From: Pseudomonadales bacterium
Lineage (GTDB): Bacteria > Pseudomonadota > Gammaproteobacteria > Pseudomonadales > Ketobacteraceae
NCBI GenBank assembly: GCA_002701845.1
Contig: NZXG01000038.1
Span: 1 to 64,000 of the forward strand
DNA length: 64,000 nt
Direction of reading: 5' to 3'
Below, piece after piece: positions 28,117-38,573 of this stretch. Every line of letters starts with the position of its first letter. The stretch's first letter is position 1. The position numbers were made by a program, and so were the translations under genes. The notes under the pieces are model-generated. The model was not told the origin of the DNA. It saw only the letters and a program-made list of their open reading frames with translations, and did no database searches.

Positions 28117-29378
28117 ACCGACTCCACCGCCGGTTGGCGGCCATCGAACAGATCCGCCAGAGGGATGTTCCACTGCTCGATACAGGCATTCAGGTTGTCC
28201 CGGTACAGGCGGCTGATCCGCTCCTGCCAGCCTCCTTCCGTATTCAGATCCAGCTTGATGGTGTCGCCGAAACAATCCCGGAACAACTGTGCCAGGGTGT
28301 ATTTGTGGAGATCCCGGCTCAGGGCAATATCCCCTTCGCCGTTACGATGAGCCAACTGCCCCTGGATCAAAATGTCGGTGTAATACTCCCAATCGCGGCT
28401 GGAGATCCAGGGCATGCTTTGCAGCATGGCCACCTCGTCGACAATGGCACCCCGGGCCTGCTCCCGGTAGAGCGCTTCAAGGATGGTCAGCAGATTACCC
28501 AGGGAGGAGGTGGAGCGCTGCTTGTTCACCTTGAAGTTGGTGAAGCCCTGCACGATCTCTGCCCCCAGCAACATGATGTTCCAGCTCACCAGGACCCAGA
28601 TCAAAAATATCGGTACCGCCGCAAACGCGCCATACACCAGTTGATAGGTTGGAAACAGGCTCACGAACAGCGTCATCCCCCGCCGCGCCAGATCGAACAG
28701 CACCGCGGCAATCAGGCCTCCGGCAAGGCCATGTCGAATGGGCACCCGGGTATTGGGAATGGCGATATAGGCCAGGGAAAAGGTCAGCCCGCTCATGAAA
28801 ATCGGCAGCAGACTGAGCACCAGGGTCTGGGTACCGGGCAGGGGAACCATGTCATAGACCATTTTCAGGGACGCCAGATAGGAGGAGATGGCAAAGGCGC
28901 CACCCATCATCACCGGCCCCAGACTCAATAACGCCCAGTACAACAGAAACCCGTTGACACCCTTGCGGGCCTCGGTCACGTGCCAGATGGTATTGAAGGA
29001 GGTCTCGATCTTGCGCAGCATCAACACCGAAGTTACAAACAGCATCACCACACCGATGCTGGTCAGGTTGGAGGCCTGCTGGGCGAACTCATGCAGGTGC
29101 TCCTGCAGCTGCGAGCCGGTGGCCGGCACAAAATGCTCGAACATAAAGTCCTGCATCCGGGTTTCCATGCCCTTGAGCTCGGGCACCAACGCCAATATGG
29201 AGTACACCACTGTCATGATGGGCACCACGGCGAACAGCGAGGTAAATGCCAGATAAAAAGCCGAACGCCCATTACCATGGCGGATAAACGACTGTGCCAC
29301 ATACACCACAAAAGCCAGTGGCGGCCAGCGCTGTTGTAGCGCCTGCAACCGTTGCCGGACATTATTGATCGCGTCCAC
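28077..29378 (-). CDS. YihY/BrkB-family inner membrane protein
   Basis: A 433-residue protein with six hydrophobic segments in residues about 30-275, including the conserved GNGRSAFYLAFTSLFAVVPIMT and VYGAFAAVPIFLIWVLVSW. A soluble C-terminal winged-helix-like region follows (about 295-425, LGNLLTILEALYREQARGAI). The family was once called RNase BN but is now regarded as a membrane protein of unknown transport role. Its 3' end overlaps the convergent PilZ-like gene; the divergent arsC starts 97 bases upstream. Confidence 0.9.
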   Translation of the reverse strand: MDAINNVRQRLQALQQRWPPLAFVVYVAQSFIRHGNGRSAFYLAFTSLFAVVPIMTVVYSILALVPELKGMETRMQDFMFEHFVPATGSQLQEHLHEFAQQASNLTSIGVVMLFVTSVLMLRKIETSFNTIWHVTEARKGVNGFLLYWALLSLGPVMMGGAFAISSYLASLKMVYDMVPLPGTQTLVLSLLPIFMSGLTFSLAYIAIPNTRVPIRHGLAGGLIAAVLFDLARRGMTLFVSLFPTYQLVYGAFAAVPIFLIWVLVSWNIMLLGAEIVQGFTNFKVNKQRSTSSLGNLLTILEALYREQARGAIVDEVAMLQSMPWISSRDWEYYTDILIQGQLAHRNGEGDIALSRDLHKYTLAQLFRDCFGDTIKLDLNTEGGWQERISRLYRDNLNACIEQWNIPLADLFDGRQPAVESVYSSNNRMANSST

Positions 29379-29475
29379 AAGCTATCCTCATCCCATTTGC
29401 GGGTGATTATCAGGCGGCAACCTTATACAATAAGCGGCACGACACCTGTAACGAATAACAGCGTACCACAGACTC

Positions 29476-30786
<1,311 letters not shown>

Positions 30787-30808
30787 CACTGCTGTAAATA
30801 AAAACTGC

Positions 30809-31489
30809 ATGCTGGATACCTACCGGAAACTGGAAACGCCGGAAAACATTGATCTCGATATTCAGGTGGCCGGGCCGGTGGTGCGCATAATGGCCTTCAC
30901 CATCGACAGCCTGATCCGGCTTGGCGTACAGATCGCGCTGCTGATGCTGATGACCCTGCTGGGCAAATTCGGCATGGGAGTGTTCCTGATTTCCACCTTT
31001 GTTCTGGAATGGTTCTACCCAGTGCTGTTCGAAGTGCTGAACCGCGGTCAGACCCCGGGCAAGCGGGCCATGGGGGTGGCGGTGGTCAACGACGACAGCA
31101 CGCCAGTGGGCTGGACCGCCTCCATTGTGCGGAACTTTCTGCGCATTGTGGATTTTCTGCCCCTGGGATACCTCACCGGCCTGGTGAGCATGACCGTGAA
31201 TAAGGATTTCAAGCGCATCGGCGATCTGGCGGCGGGCACCCTGGTGGTGTACCGGGACCGGCCGGCCCCGGCGGCGCCCTGGCCGGAAAGTGTCAGCAGT
31301 CCACCCCCGGTGGCCCTCTCCCTGCCCCAGCAACGGGCGCTGCTGGCCTTCGTCGAACGGCGCAACCAGCTCACTCTGGCCCGCCAGCAGGAACTGGCCA
31401 ATCATCTGCAGCCGGTGCTGCAAAAGCAGGGCGATGAGGCGGTGAACTATCTGTACCGGGTGGCCACCTGGCTGCGAGGAGGCCGGTGA
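30809..31489 (+). CDS. RDD family membrane protein
   Basis: A 226-residue protein; I start it at ATG 30809 (MLDTYRKLETPENIDLDIQ) because the upstream in-frame ATG at 30761 overlaps the previous gene. The RDD domain (about 20-145) has membrane helices with the hallmark VVRIMAFTIDSLIR (R and D) and GQTPGKRAMGV, DFLPLGYL and KRIGDLAAGTLVV. The C-terminal 70 residues are soluble and helical. It is the first gene of the MoxR-DUF58 membrane operon and overlaps the SpoIIM start by four bases. Confidence 0.9.
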   Translation: MLDTYRKLETPENIDLDIQVAGPVVRIMAFTIDSLIRLGVQIALLMLMTLLGKFGMGVFLISTFVLEWFYPVLFEVLNRGQTPGKRAMGVAVVNDDSTPVGWTASIVRNFLRIVDFLPLGYLTGLVSMTVNKDFKRIGDLAAGTLVVYRDRPAPAAPWPESVSSPPPVALSLPQQRALLAFVERRNQLTLARQQELANHLQPVLQKQGDEAVNYLYRVATWLRGGR

Positions 31490-32460
31490 AACAGGAATTG
31501 TTTGAGCAACATCATCGCCCGCAATGGGAGGCCTTCGCCCGGCAACTGGACGCCCTGGAGCGGACCCGGCGGCGACAGCGCGACCCGGTAACCGGCTTTG
31601 CCGAAAGTTACCGCGAGCTGTGTCATCATCTGGCCCTGGCCCAGGAGCGCCGTTACAGCCCGCACCTGATTGACTATCTGAATCAGCTTGCCCTGCGCGG
31701 ACATCAGCAACTGTATCAGAGTCACCATAACGTCTGGCATTACATGGTGCAGTTTATCCTGCTGGAGTTTCCCCTTGCCTGTCGCCGTGAATGGCGGTTT
31801 ATTGCAGTGTCCGCGGTGTTGTTCTTCGGCTCGCTGTTGATCATGGCGGCGGCCACCTATCACCATCCCAGCCTGGTGTTCAGCGTCTACCCGGATACCG
31901 CGGTGGAGGATTTCACCCGCATGTACGATCCCGCCAGCAAAGCGCTGCAGGATGAGAAGCGGGATGCCGGAGACGACTTCACCATGTTCGGTTTCTACAT
32001 CAAAAATAATATTGGTATTGGTTTCCAGACATTCGCCAGCGGTTTTCTGCTGGGGCTGGGGGCTCTGTTCAACCTGCTGTTTAACGGTATCGCCATTGGC
32101 GCGGTCATGGGTTATCTCACCGAGCGGGGGTTCGGTGTTACCTTTTATCCGTTTGTAATTGGCCACGGCGCGTTCGAGCTCACCGGCATTGCCATCGCCG
32201 GCGCCGCTGGCCTGAAACTGGGCTACGGCCTGTTGAGCCCGGGCCGGCTCAGTCGCAAACAATCCCTGATCAATGCCGCCCGGGAGGCGATGCCGCTGGT
32301 GTACGGGATGTTTTTCCTGCTGTTGCTGGCCGCCTTCGTAGAGGCTTTCTGGTCCTCCAGCAGCCGGCTGCCGGATCTGGTGAAATATCTGGCCGGTTCC
32401 GGTTTCTGGCTGCTGGTGCTGGCGTACCTGGGTTCGGGAGCACGCCGTGGATCTGGATAA
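31486..32460 (+). CDS. Stage II sporulation protein M-like membrane protein (DUF95)
   Basis: A 324-residue protein with GTG start at 31486. A basic cytoplasmic N-terminal region (about 1-100) precedes five or so membrane helices. The family core NNIGIGFQTFASGFLLGLGALFNL with FVIGHGAFELTGIAIAGAAGL is present. In this setting, in a non-sporulating bacterium, SpoIIM-like proteins accompany MoxR/DUF58 genes; their molecular role is not known. The next start (32447) lies within its last codons. Confidence 0.9.
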   Translation: MKQELFEQHHRPQWEAFARQLDALERTRRRQRDPVTGFAESYRELCHHLALAQERRYSPHLIDYLNQLALRGHQQLYQSHHNVWHYMVQFILLEFPLACRREWRFIAVSAVLFFGSLLIMAAATYHHPSLVFSVYPDTAVEDFTRMYDPASKALQDEKRDAGDDFTMFGFYIKNNIGIGFQTFASGFLLGLGALFNLLFNGIAIGAVMGYLTERGFGVTFYPFVIGHGAFELTGIAIAGAAGLKLGYGLLSPGRLSRKQSLINAAREAMPLVYGMFFLLLLAAFVEAFWSSSSRLPDLVKYLAGSGFWLLVLAYLGSGARRGSG

Positions 32461-33961
32461 GATCAGTGTGGAAGTTCGCCCCCGCAATCCCTATGAAGCC
32501 ATGGACCTGGGCTTTGTCATGGCGCGTCGCTGGCTGCGGCCACTATTGCTGTTATGGCTGGTTCCGGCCCTGCCGCTGATGGGGCTCAGTTATCTGGTTT
32601 TCCATCAGCAGCCGCTGTGGGCACTGCTGTTTGTCTGGTGGCTGAAACCACTGCTGGAATCCATCCAACTCAGTTACATTGCAGAACGCCTGTTCGACGA
32701 ACAAGTGGATTGGCGCGGGCATTTACGCCGGGCCCATCGCATCGCCCTGCATCAGTGGTTCGCCAAACTGGTGACCCAACGGCTGGCCTTTTCCCGCTCC
32801 TTTAATATGCCGGTGGGGGAATTGGAAGGCCTTGCCGGCACTCAGCGCAACCAGCGTCTGAACACCCTGCACCGGGGGGCGGGCTCCCCCAGCCTGTGGC
32901 TGACCCTGGTGGGCCACAGCATCGAGGGCCTTATCGTGGTGGCGGTGTTCGGTGGCGCCTGGATGCTGGTGCCGGTGGAAATGGACATCGATTTCAGCGT
33001 GGAGACCATTCTCAACAGTCCACTATTGTTCCCCACCATTACCCTGGCGGGGTTTGCCGCCATGACCATCACCGCGCCGTTCTACGTCTGCGCCGGCTTT
33101 ATGCTCTACATCAACCGGCGCACCTGGCTTGAGGCCTGGGATATCGAGCTCACTTTCCGCCAGCTCACCCGCAATCACCTGGCCCGGGGACAAAGCCTGG
33201 TGATGGTGTTGCTGCTGGGCGCGCTGCTGGCGCCCCTGAGCGGTCCCGCCGAGGCCCGCACCCAACCCGCGGAAAGCCGCCAGGCCATTGCCGAAATTCT
33301 GGAAGGGGATGAATTTCATCAGTTGCAACAGGAGTCCAGCTGGCGCTGGAAGCAGGAACCGCCGGACCCCACCACAGAGGATGAGCAAACCCTGCTGCAA
33401 CGGCTGGGGGAATGGCTGGTGGACAAGCTGGGGGATTTTGGCCTGGGGGTGGATCCGGGGCCCGTGGCCCGGATACTGCTGGCGGTTCTGGAGGTGGCGC
33501 TGTGGGGCCTGGTGGTGGCGCTGGTGGTATACCTGGTGCTGCGTTTCCGCAGCGTGGGTCTGCCCCGTGGCAGTTCGCCCCCAGCCGATTCCCCCAGCCC
33601 ACCCAGCCATTTGTTCGGTATGGCACTGCAACAGAGCAGTCTGCCAGAGGATGTAGTGGGCGAGGCCCGGGCCCTGTGGCAGCAGCAGCAGTATCGTGCC
33701 GCCCTCAGCCTGTTGTACCGGGCGGCCCTGAGTTTTCTGGTGCACGAACGCCAGCTGCCCCTGACCAGCAGTCATACGGAACAGGAATGTCTACAGCTGT
33801 GTCTGCAACGGGAGTCCCCCCAGCGGGGGGATTACCTGCGCCGCCTGACCCGGCACTGGGTGATTCTGGCCTACGCCCACCAGCCCCTGACAGAGGCGGA
33901 GTTCGACGCCCTGTGTGCGGACTGGTGCCGGTTTTTGCAGCCGGAGGATACGGCATCATGA
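32447..33961 (+). CDS. Membrane protein with C-terminal DUF4129
   Basis: A 504-residue protein started by GTG at 32447. It has several hydrophobic segments (about 25-65, 160-185, 195-215, 242-258), a periplasmic stretch (about 265-340), another helix (about 350-372), and a cytoplasmic C-terminal DUF4129 region (about 400-500: LYRAALSFLVHERQLPLTSSHTEQE, followed by LTRHWVILAYAHQPLTEAEF). DUF4129 proteins are typical partners of MoxR, DUF58 and DUF4350. The stop overlaps the next ATG. Confidence 0.88.
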   Translation: MDLDKISVEVRPRNPYEAMDLGFVMARRWLRPLLLLWLVPALPLMGLSYLVFHQQPLWALLFVWWLKPLLESIQLSYIAERLFDEQVDWRGHLRRAHRIALHQWFAKLVTQRLAFSRSFNMPVGELEGLAGTQRNQRLNTLHRGAGSPSLWLTLVGHSIEGLIVVAVFGGAWMLVPVEMDIDFSVETILNSPLLFPTITLAGFAAMTITAPFYVCAGFMLYINRRTWLEAWDIELTFRQLTRNHLARGQSLVMVLLLGALLAPLSGPAEARTQPAESRQAIAEILEGDEFHQLQQESSWRWKQEPPDPTTEDEQTLLQRLGEWLVDKLGDFGLGVDPGPVARILLAVLEVALWGLVVALVVYLVLRFRSVGLPRGSSPPADSPSPPSHLFGMALQQSSLPEDVVGEARALWQQQQYRAALSLLYRAALSFLVHERQLPLTSSHTEQECLQLCLQRESPQRGDYLRRLTRHWVILAYAHQPLTEAEFDALCADWCRFLQPEDTAS

Positions 33962-35229
33962 AGCGACATCTGTGGCTGCTGGTCGCACTGTTGCTGGTGG
34001 CAACCCTGACCGCAGTCTGGCTGGTGGGCAAACTCGAGCGTTACACCCGCCATTGGGATGATGGCCCCACCCTGGAGGTGCTGTTCAATCCCTGGTTCGC
34101 GGCGCAGGCTTTGCTGCAACGACGGCAACAGGAATCCCATCGCTCATTCAGTTTGCAGCCGGTGCTGGATCGACTGGCCCCCTATGATGCTCTGGTGCTG
34201 CTGACAGATGGCCCCATCGGCGATCCCACTACCCGTCAACAGCTACTGGACTGGATGCACGGCGGCGGACATCTGATCGTCGCGGCGCAAACGGAATGGG
34301 ATTTCGACAACGAAGCCGCGGATCCGCTGCTGGACAGTTTCGGGGTGCGTTTGTATTCGCTGCAGGCCGATGAGGAGGAGGCAGTAACCGGGGACGAATC
34401 GCCGCAGGAGGACACAGGCCCAACCGGCCAACCGGAGCAGGAGCCGGCGGCGGCGGACAACCCGGAAGCCACCGCCGACCCGGCGGCCGGGGACACCGCC
34501 GAAGCGGCCGCCCAAACCTGTTTTTTCTCGGATTACAACAACCTGTTTTTGCTGGAATGGCAGGGGCAACGGCTGCAGATACAGGGGCTGGAAGACTACA
34601 CCCTGGATGACGAATACGGTGAAGCCATCGCCAGCGGCGGCTTTTGGCCCAATCCTCTACTGCAATACCGGGCCGGGGCCGGCAAACTGACGGTACTGAT
34701 GGACCCCGGCATCTGGCGCAACCAGCGCATCGGGGAGTTTGATCACGCCCATCTGTTGTGGGTATTGACCCGGGAAGACGCCAAAGTCTGGTTCGTCAGC
34801 AGCCACGCCAGTGAAAACCTGTTGGCCAAACTGTGGCGTACCGCGCCCTACCTGCTGGTGGGATTACTTACTCTGTTGCTGGCCTGGGGCTGGCGACGGG
34901 GAGCACGGTTCGGGCCGCTGCAGCCGGACCCCGACACTGAGCACCGCCAGTTACTGGAACATATAGAAGCTGCCACCCGTTTCGACTGGAATCATCAGCA
35001 GGCCGAAGCCATGGTGGATGCTCTGCGGGAGGATATCCGGCAGCAGGTGAGCCGGATTCACAACCTGGATCTGGAACAGAATGAGCAGCGCTGGCTGACA
35101 CTGGTGAGCCAATGCAGCACGCTTTCCGAAACCCAGATCCAGCAGGCCATGACCCAGCCACCACCACGGCGGGAGCAGCCCTGGACCGATTTGATTGCGC
35201 AACTTCAAACCATAAGGAACGCCCTATGA
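33958..35229 (+). CDS. DUF4350 membrane-anchored protein
   Basis: A 423-residue protein with ATG at 33958 overlapping the previous stop. It has an N-terminal helix (HLWLLVALLLVATLTAVWLV), then a periplasmic DUF4350 domain with DALVLLTDGPIGDPTTRQQLLDW and GGGHLIVAAQ, interrupted by an acidic Pro/Ala/Glu-rich insert (about residues 140-182). IWRNQRIGEFDHAHLLWVL follows, then a second helix (about 297-313) and a cytoplasmic helical tail. The domain resembles intraflagellar-transport/GldG-type modules. Probably an envelope component controlled by the MoxR ATPase. Confidence 0.88.
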   Translation: MKRHLWLLVALLLVATLTAVWLVGKLERYTRHWDDGPTLEVLFNPWFAAQALLQRRQQESHRSFSLQPVLDRLAPYDALVLLTDGPIGDPTTRQQLLDWMHGGGHLIVAAQTEWDFDNEAADPLLDSFGVRLYSLQADEEEAVTGDESPQEDTGPTGQPEQEPAAADNPEATADPAAGDTAEAAAQTCFFSDYNNLFLLEWQGQRLQIQGLEDYTLDDEYGEAIASGGFWPNPLLQYRAGAGKLTVLMDPGIWRNQRIGEFDHAHLLWVLTREDAKVWFVSSHASENLLAKLWRTAPYLLVGLLTLLLAWGWRRGARFGPLQPDPDTEHRQLLEHIEAATRFDWNHQQAEAMVDALREDIRQQVSRIHNLDLEQNEQRWLTLVSQCSTLSETQIQQAMTQPPPRREQPWTDLIAQLQTIRNAL

Positions 35230-36206
35230 CAGAGTCAAGCGGAGTGAATTCCCCCACCGAGGCCATGGACCGCATTCAACGCATGCGTCAGGAAATCGCG
35301 CGGGTGGTGGTGGGCCAACAGGGGGTTATCGACCAGGTGCTGATGGCCTTGCTGGCCTCCGGCCATGTGCTGGTGGAAGGCGTGCCGGGACTGGGGAAAA
35401 CCCTGCTGGTGAAGGCACTGGCCCAGTGTTTTCAGGGGCAGTTCGGCCGCATCCAGTTCACGCCGGACCTGATGCCTTCCGATGTCACCGGTCACGCGCT
35501 GTATGATATGAAAACGGAACAGTTCAAGATCCGCAAGGGGCCTGCCTTCTGCAATCTGCTGCTGGCGGACGAAATCAACCGGGCGCCGGCCAAAACCCAG
35601 GCGGCCCTGCTGGAAGTGATGCAGGAACGGCAGATCACCATCGAAGGCAAACCGTTTCCCGCCTTGTCTCCTTTTATGGTGCTGGCCACCCAGAACCCCA
35701 TTGAACAGGAAGGCACCTATCCCCTGCCGGAAGCCGAATTGGATCGTTTCATGCTGAAAGTACTGATTGACTATCCGGAGGAGGCCGAGGAGCAGGCCCT
35801 GGTTAAACAGGTCACCACCGGCCAGGTCCAGGACACCCTGAGCGTGGCCGCCATTACCCCGGTGGTGGCGGCCGCGGATATTCCGCGCCTGCAGGCGGTA
35901 ACGGCGGAGATCCAGGTGGATGCGGCCGTATTCGACTATGCGGTGCGTATCGCCCGCGCCTCCCGCCAGTGGCACAGCTTCGCCCACGGCGCCGGCCCCC
36001 GGGCCAGCATCGCCCTGATCCGCACCGCCCGGGCCGCAGCGCTTCTGGATGGCCGCCAGTTCGTAACCCCGGACGATGTGAAATCCGTGGCATTACCGGT
36101 AATGCGGCACCGGGTGGCGCTCACTGCGGAGATGGAAATCGAAGGCCTCAGAACCGATCAGGCACTGCAGCAGTTGCTGCAGGAAGTTGAAGCCCCCAGG
36201 CTATAA
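35226..36206 (+). CDS. MoxR-family AAA+ ATPase
   Basis: A 326-residue ATPase with ATG at 35226 (ATGA overlap with the preceding stop). Walker A is GVPGLGKT, Walker B is LLLADEINRAP followed by AKTQAALLEVMQERQ, sensor 1 is LATQNPIEQEGTYPLPEAELDRF, and a C-terminal lid domain includes GPRASIALIRTARA. MoxR ATPases act as chaperone-like remodelers, usually on a vWA-domain partner; here DUF58, five bases downstream, is the obvious candidate. Confidence 0.95.
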   Translation: MTESSGVNSPTEAMDRIQRMRQEIARVVVGQQGVIDQVLMALLASGHVLVEGVPGLGKTLLVKALAQCFQGQFGRIQFTPDLMPSDVTGHALYDMKTEQFKIRKGPAFCNLLLADEINRAPAKTQAALLEVMQERQITIEGKPFPALSPFMVLATQNPIEQEGTYPLPEAELDRFMLKVLIDYPEEAEEQALVKQVTTGQVQDTLSVAAITPVVAAADIPRLQAVTAEIQVDAAVFDYAVRIARASRQWHSFAHGAGPRASIALIRTARAAALLDGRQFVTPDDVKSVALPVMRHRVALTAEMEIEGLRTDQALQQLLQEVEAPRL

Positions 36207-36211
36207 GGTCA

Positions 36212-37558
36212 ATGATGCGCCCTACTCCGCGTTTGCTGTGGTGGTTACTGGCCTGGACCGGGCTGGGCTTGTTGCTGGCACTGAACCAATGGTTGCCGGC
36301 GGGCTGTAGCCTGCCAGAGTGGCAACCACAGCTGACGCAGCTGTGGCGGGTGACCACTACCGCGTTGCTGATACTGGCCCTGTTTGACATCCTGGCCTTG
36401 CGCCGGCTGCCCCTGCCACAGTTGCAGCGCATACACAACGATGCCCTGGCCCTGGGGGTCTGGACCCCGGTGCAATTGCAGATTCGCCACCAGTTGCGAC
36501 GGCCGCAACCCGTTGTGGTGTTCGATCATTATCCGCCGCGCTGCCAGGCCCGTCACAGTTGCCAGCAGGTTACCCTGCAACCGGGTCAGGGGCTGGAGCT
36601 GGGCTATGAGGTCAAGGCCCTGGTGCGGGGCAATCATCGCTTCGGCGGCACCGATCTGTTGCTGCAGTCGCCCCTGGGATTATGGCAACGGCGCGTTATC
36701 CCCGGCAGTCCCAGCACAATCAAAGTTTTTCCCAACTTCGCCGCGGTGGCCAATTACGCCATGATGTCCATGGAACAACAGGCTTCCCAGTTGGGTATCC
36801 GGCTGCAACAGCGCCGGGGTGAAGGCATGGAGTTCCAGCAGCTGCGGGAGTTTCGTCAGGGGGACAGCCTGCGCCAGATCGACTGGAACGCCACCGCCCG
36901 TCAGCGCAAACTGATCTCCAAGGAATACCAGGACGAAAGGGATCAGCAGATTCTGTTTCTGGTGGACTGCGGCCGGCGCATGCGTTCCAAGGATGGCCCC
37001 CACAGCCATCTGGATCATGCCCTGAATGCCATGCTGTTAATGAGTTACGCGGCCCTCAAGCAGGGGGACGCCGTGGGTCTGATGTGTTTCGGGGGGGCCG
37101 ACCGCTGGCTGCAGCCGATCAAGGGCGTGGCCAATCTGTCGCGGATTCTGAACTGCGTCTATGATATGGACGCCACCACCCGGGCCAGCGATTACCACGC
37201 TGCCATCCGTCAGTTGATGAGCCGGCACAGCAAGCGGGCCCTGGTGGTTCTGCTGTCCAATATCCGCGACGAAAACGTGGAGGAACTGAAACCCGCCCTC
37301 AAACTGCTGCAGAAAAAACACCTGGTGATGATCGCCAACCTGGAAGAACCGGAACTGCAACAGGTACTGACGCAACCGGTGCACCAGTTCCGTGACGCAT
37401 TGCAATATGCCGGCAGCAAGCAGTATCTTGACCGCCGCCAGCGGGTGACCCGCGGCTTTAACCGCGAGGGTCTGCACACGGTTAATGCCACCCCGCAAAT
37501 GATGCCGGTGGCGCTGATCAATCAGTACTTTGAGATCAAACGGGAGGGCCTGTTGTAA
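36212..37558 (+). CDS. DUF58 protein (vWA-like, MoxR partner)
   Basis: A 448-residue protein with two N-terminal membrane helices (about 7-25 and 44-60), a beta-rich domain, and the DUF58 signature GEGMEFQQLREFRQGDSLRQ-IDWNATARQRKL. A von Willebrand A-like fold follows, with FLVDCGRRM (MIDAS-like DxGxS is altered to DCGRR), LLMSYAALKQGDAVGL and LVVLLSNIRDENVEEL. It is expected to be tethered at the inner membrane and acted on by MoxR. It is the last gene of the overlapping operon. Confidence 0.92.
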   Translation: MMRPTPRLLWWLLAWTGLGLLLALNQWLPAGCSLPEWQPQLTQLWRVTTTALLILALFDILALRRLPLPQLQRIHNDALALGVWTPVQLQIRHQLRRPQPVVVFDHYPPRCQARHSCQQVTLQPGQGLELGYEVKALVRGNHRFGGTDLLLQSPLGLWQRRVIPGSPSTIKVFPNFAAVANYAMMSMEQQASQLGIRLQQRRGEGMEFQQLREFRQGDSLRQIDWNATARQRKLISKEYQDERDQQILFLVDCGRRMRSKDGPHSHLDHALNAMLLMSYAALKQGDAVGLMCFGGADRWLQPIKGVANLSRILNCVYDMDATTRASDYHAAIRQLMSRHSKRALVVLLSNIRDENVEELKPALKLLQKKHLVMIANLEEPELQQVLTQPVHQFRDALQYAGSKQYLDRRQRVTRGFNREGLHTVNATPQMMPVALINQYFEIKREGLL

Positions 37559-37587
37559 ATCCGGCTGGGGGATGTGCATTATTACGT

Positions 37588-37617
37588 TTTACAAAATCCG
37601 GCCCATTGGCCACTATA
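37588..37617 (+). promoter_or_regulatory. Candidate promoter for lipoprotein-sensor-kinase genes
   Basis: TTTACA (37588-37593), 18 bases, ACTATA (37612-37617), 54 bases before the lipoprotein ATG, in the first sizeable gap after the DUF58 operon. Confidence 0.45.
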
Positions 37618-37670
37618 TAAAAGGTGCCGGCTATGCCAGCGCTTCCTGTTTTCCTCACCGGATCAACAAA

Positions 37671-38555
37671 ATGAACCAGTTATATCTTGCCGGCGCGGGT
37701 CGGTGGCCGCTGTTGCTGGTGGCGATGGCATTGATAGGCTCCGTGCTGGGTTGTGCCGGGGTCAATCCCTATGGCTCCGCTTCCGCTGCGGACAGGCAAT
37801 CACCCCCGGTGTCGGCGGAGCCCACCGCTTCGCCCCCGAGAGAACCCGTGGCGGCACCGGCGCCAGGTGAGCCGCAGACAGCCGCTTCCCAAACGCCGGC
37901 GGAAACGCCCAAAGCCATTCCCTTTACCGAGGTATTGCGCCGGGAGCAGGAGCAGAAAGCCCGCCGCACTTCGCCGCCGGTGATCAACCCCAGCACGCCG
38001 CTGCAACCGCCTCCGGCGGCGCCGCGACCGGAGCCGGCAGCACCCGCATCAGAGCCGGAAGCGGAACTCACATCGGAACCGGACACAACGCAGCAGGCCG
38101 CCCCGGTGACTTTCACTCTGGAGCAATTACCCATCACTATAGGGGGACACTGGATTCTCAGTGCCAACGGCCAGCGTTGCAACCTGCGCTCTAAGCCCGT
38201 GCCCCTGGCGGACAGCGCCGGAGGTACTCAAGCGACACTGGTGGTGAGCACTGACCAGTGGCGCCTGGACACGGGCTCGGATATCGATCTCAGCTACCCG
38301 GGGACCGGTTTGACCCTGGACAGCGGCCGGCAATTTACATTTTCTGGGCTGCAAGGGGCCACCAACGTGGTAATCCAGGCTCCCCCCGGAGAGCTGGTCC
38401 AGGCATTGTCCGGCGCCGGCAGTCTGCAAGTGGCACTGGGCTTCTGGCCCACCTGGCCCCAGACCGAAACCCACAGCGCGAGTATTCCGATAGCGGACTT
38501 TCCCCGGGCATACGCCAGCTGGAAACTCTGTCAGCAACGTCTTAACCCCAATTAA
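37671..38555 (+). CDS. Proline-rich lipoprotein of unknown function
   Basis: A 294-residue predicted lipoprotein starting at ATG 37671. The signal peptide ends in lipobox SVLGC (Cys about residue 28). A low-complexity Pro/Ala/Glu linker (about 35-145) is followed by a 150-residue beta-rich domain (TFTLEQLPITIGGHWILSAN, WRLDTGSDIDLSYPGTG, GFWPTWPQTETHS) that I do not recognise. Residue +2 after Cys is Gly, not Asp, so outer-membrane sorting is likely. It precedes the heme sensor by 18 bases and may be its operon partner. Confidence 0.8.
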   Translation: MNQLYLAGAGRWPLLLVAMALIGSVLGCAGVNPYGSASAADRQSPPVSAEPTASPPREPVAAPAPGEPQTAASQTPAETPKAIPFTEVLRREQEQKARRTSPPVINPSTPLQPPPAAPRPEPAAPASEPEAELTSEPDTTQQAAPVTFTLEQLPITIGGHWILSANGQRCNLRSKPVPLADSAGGTQATLVVSTDQWRLDTGSDIDLSYPGTGLTLDSGRQFTFSGLQGATNVVIQAPPGELVQALSGAGSLQVALGFWPTWPQTETHSASIPIADFPRAYASWKLCQQRLNPN

Positions 38556-38573
38556 TCCAGCACGGAGTCAGTC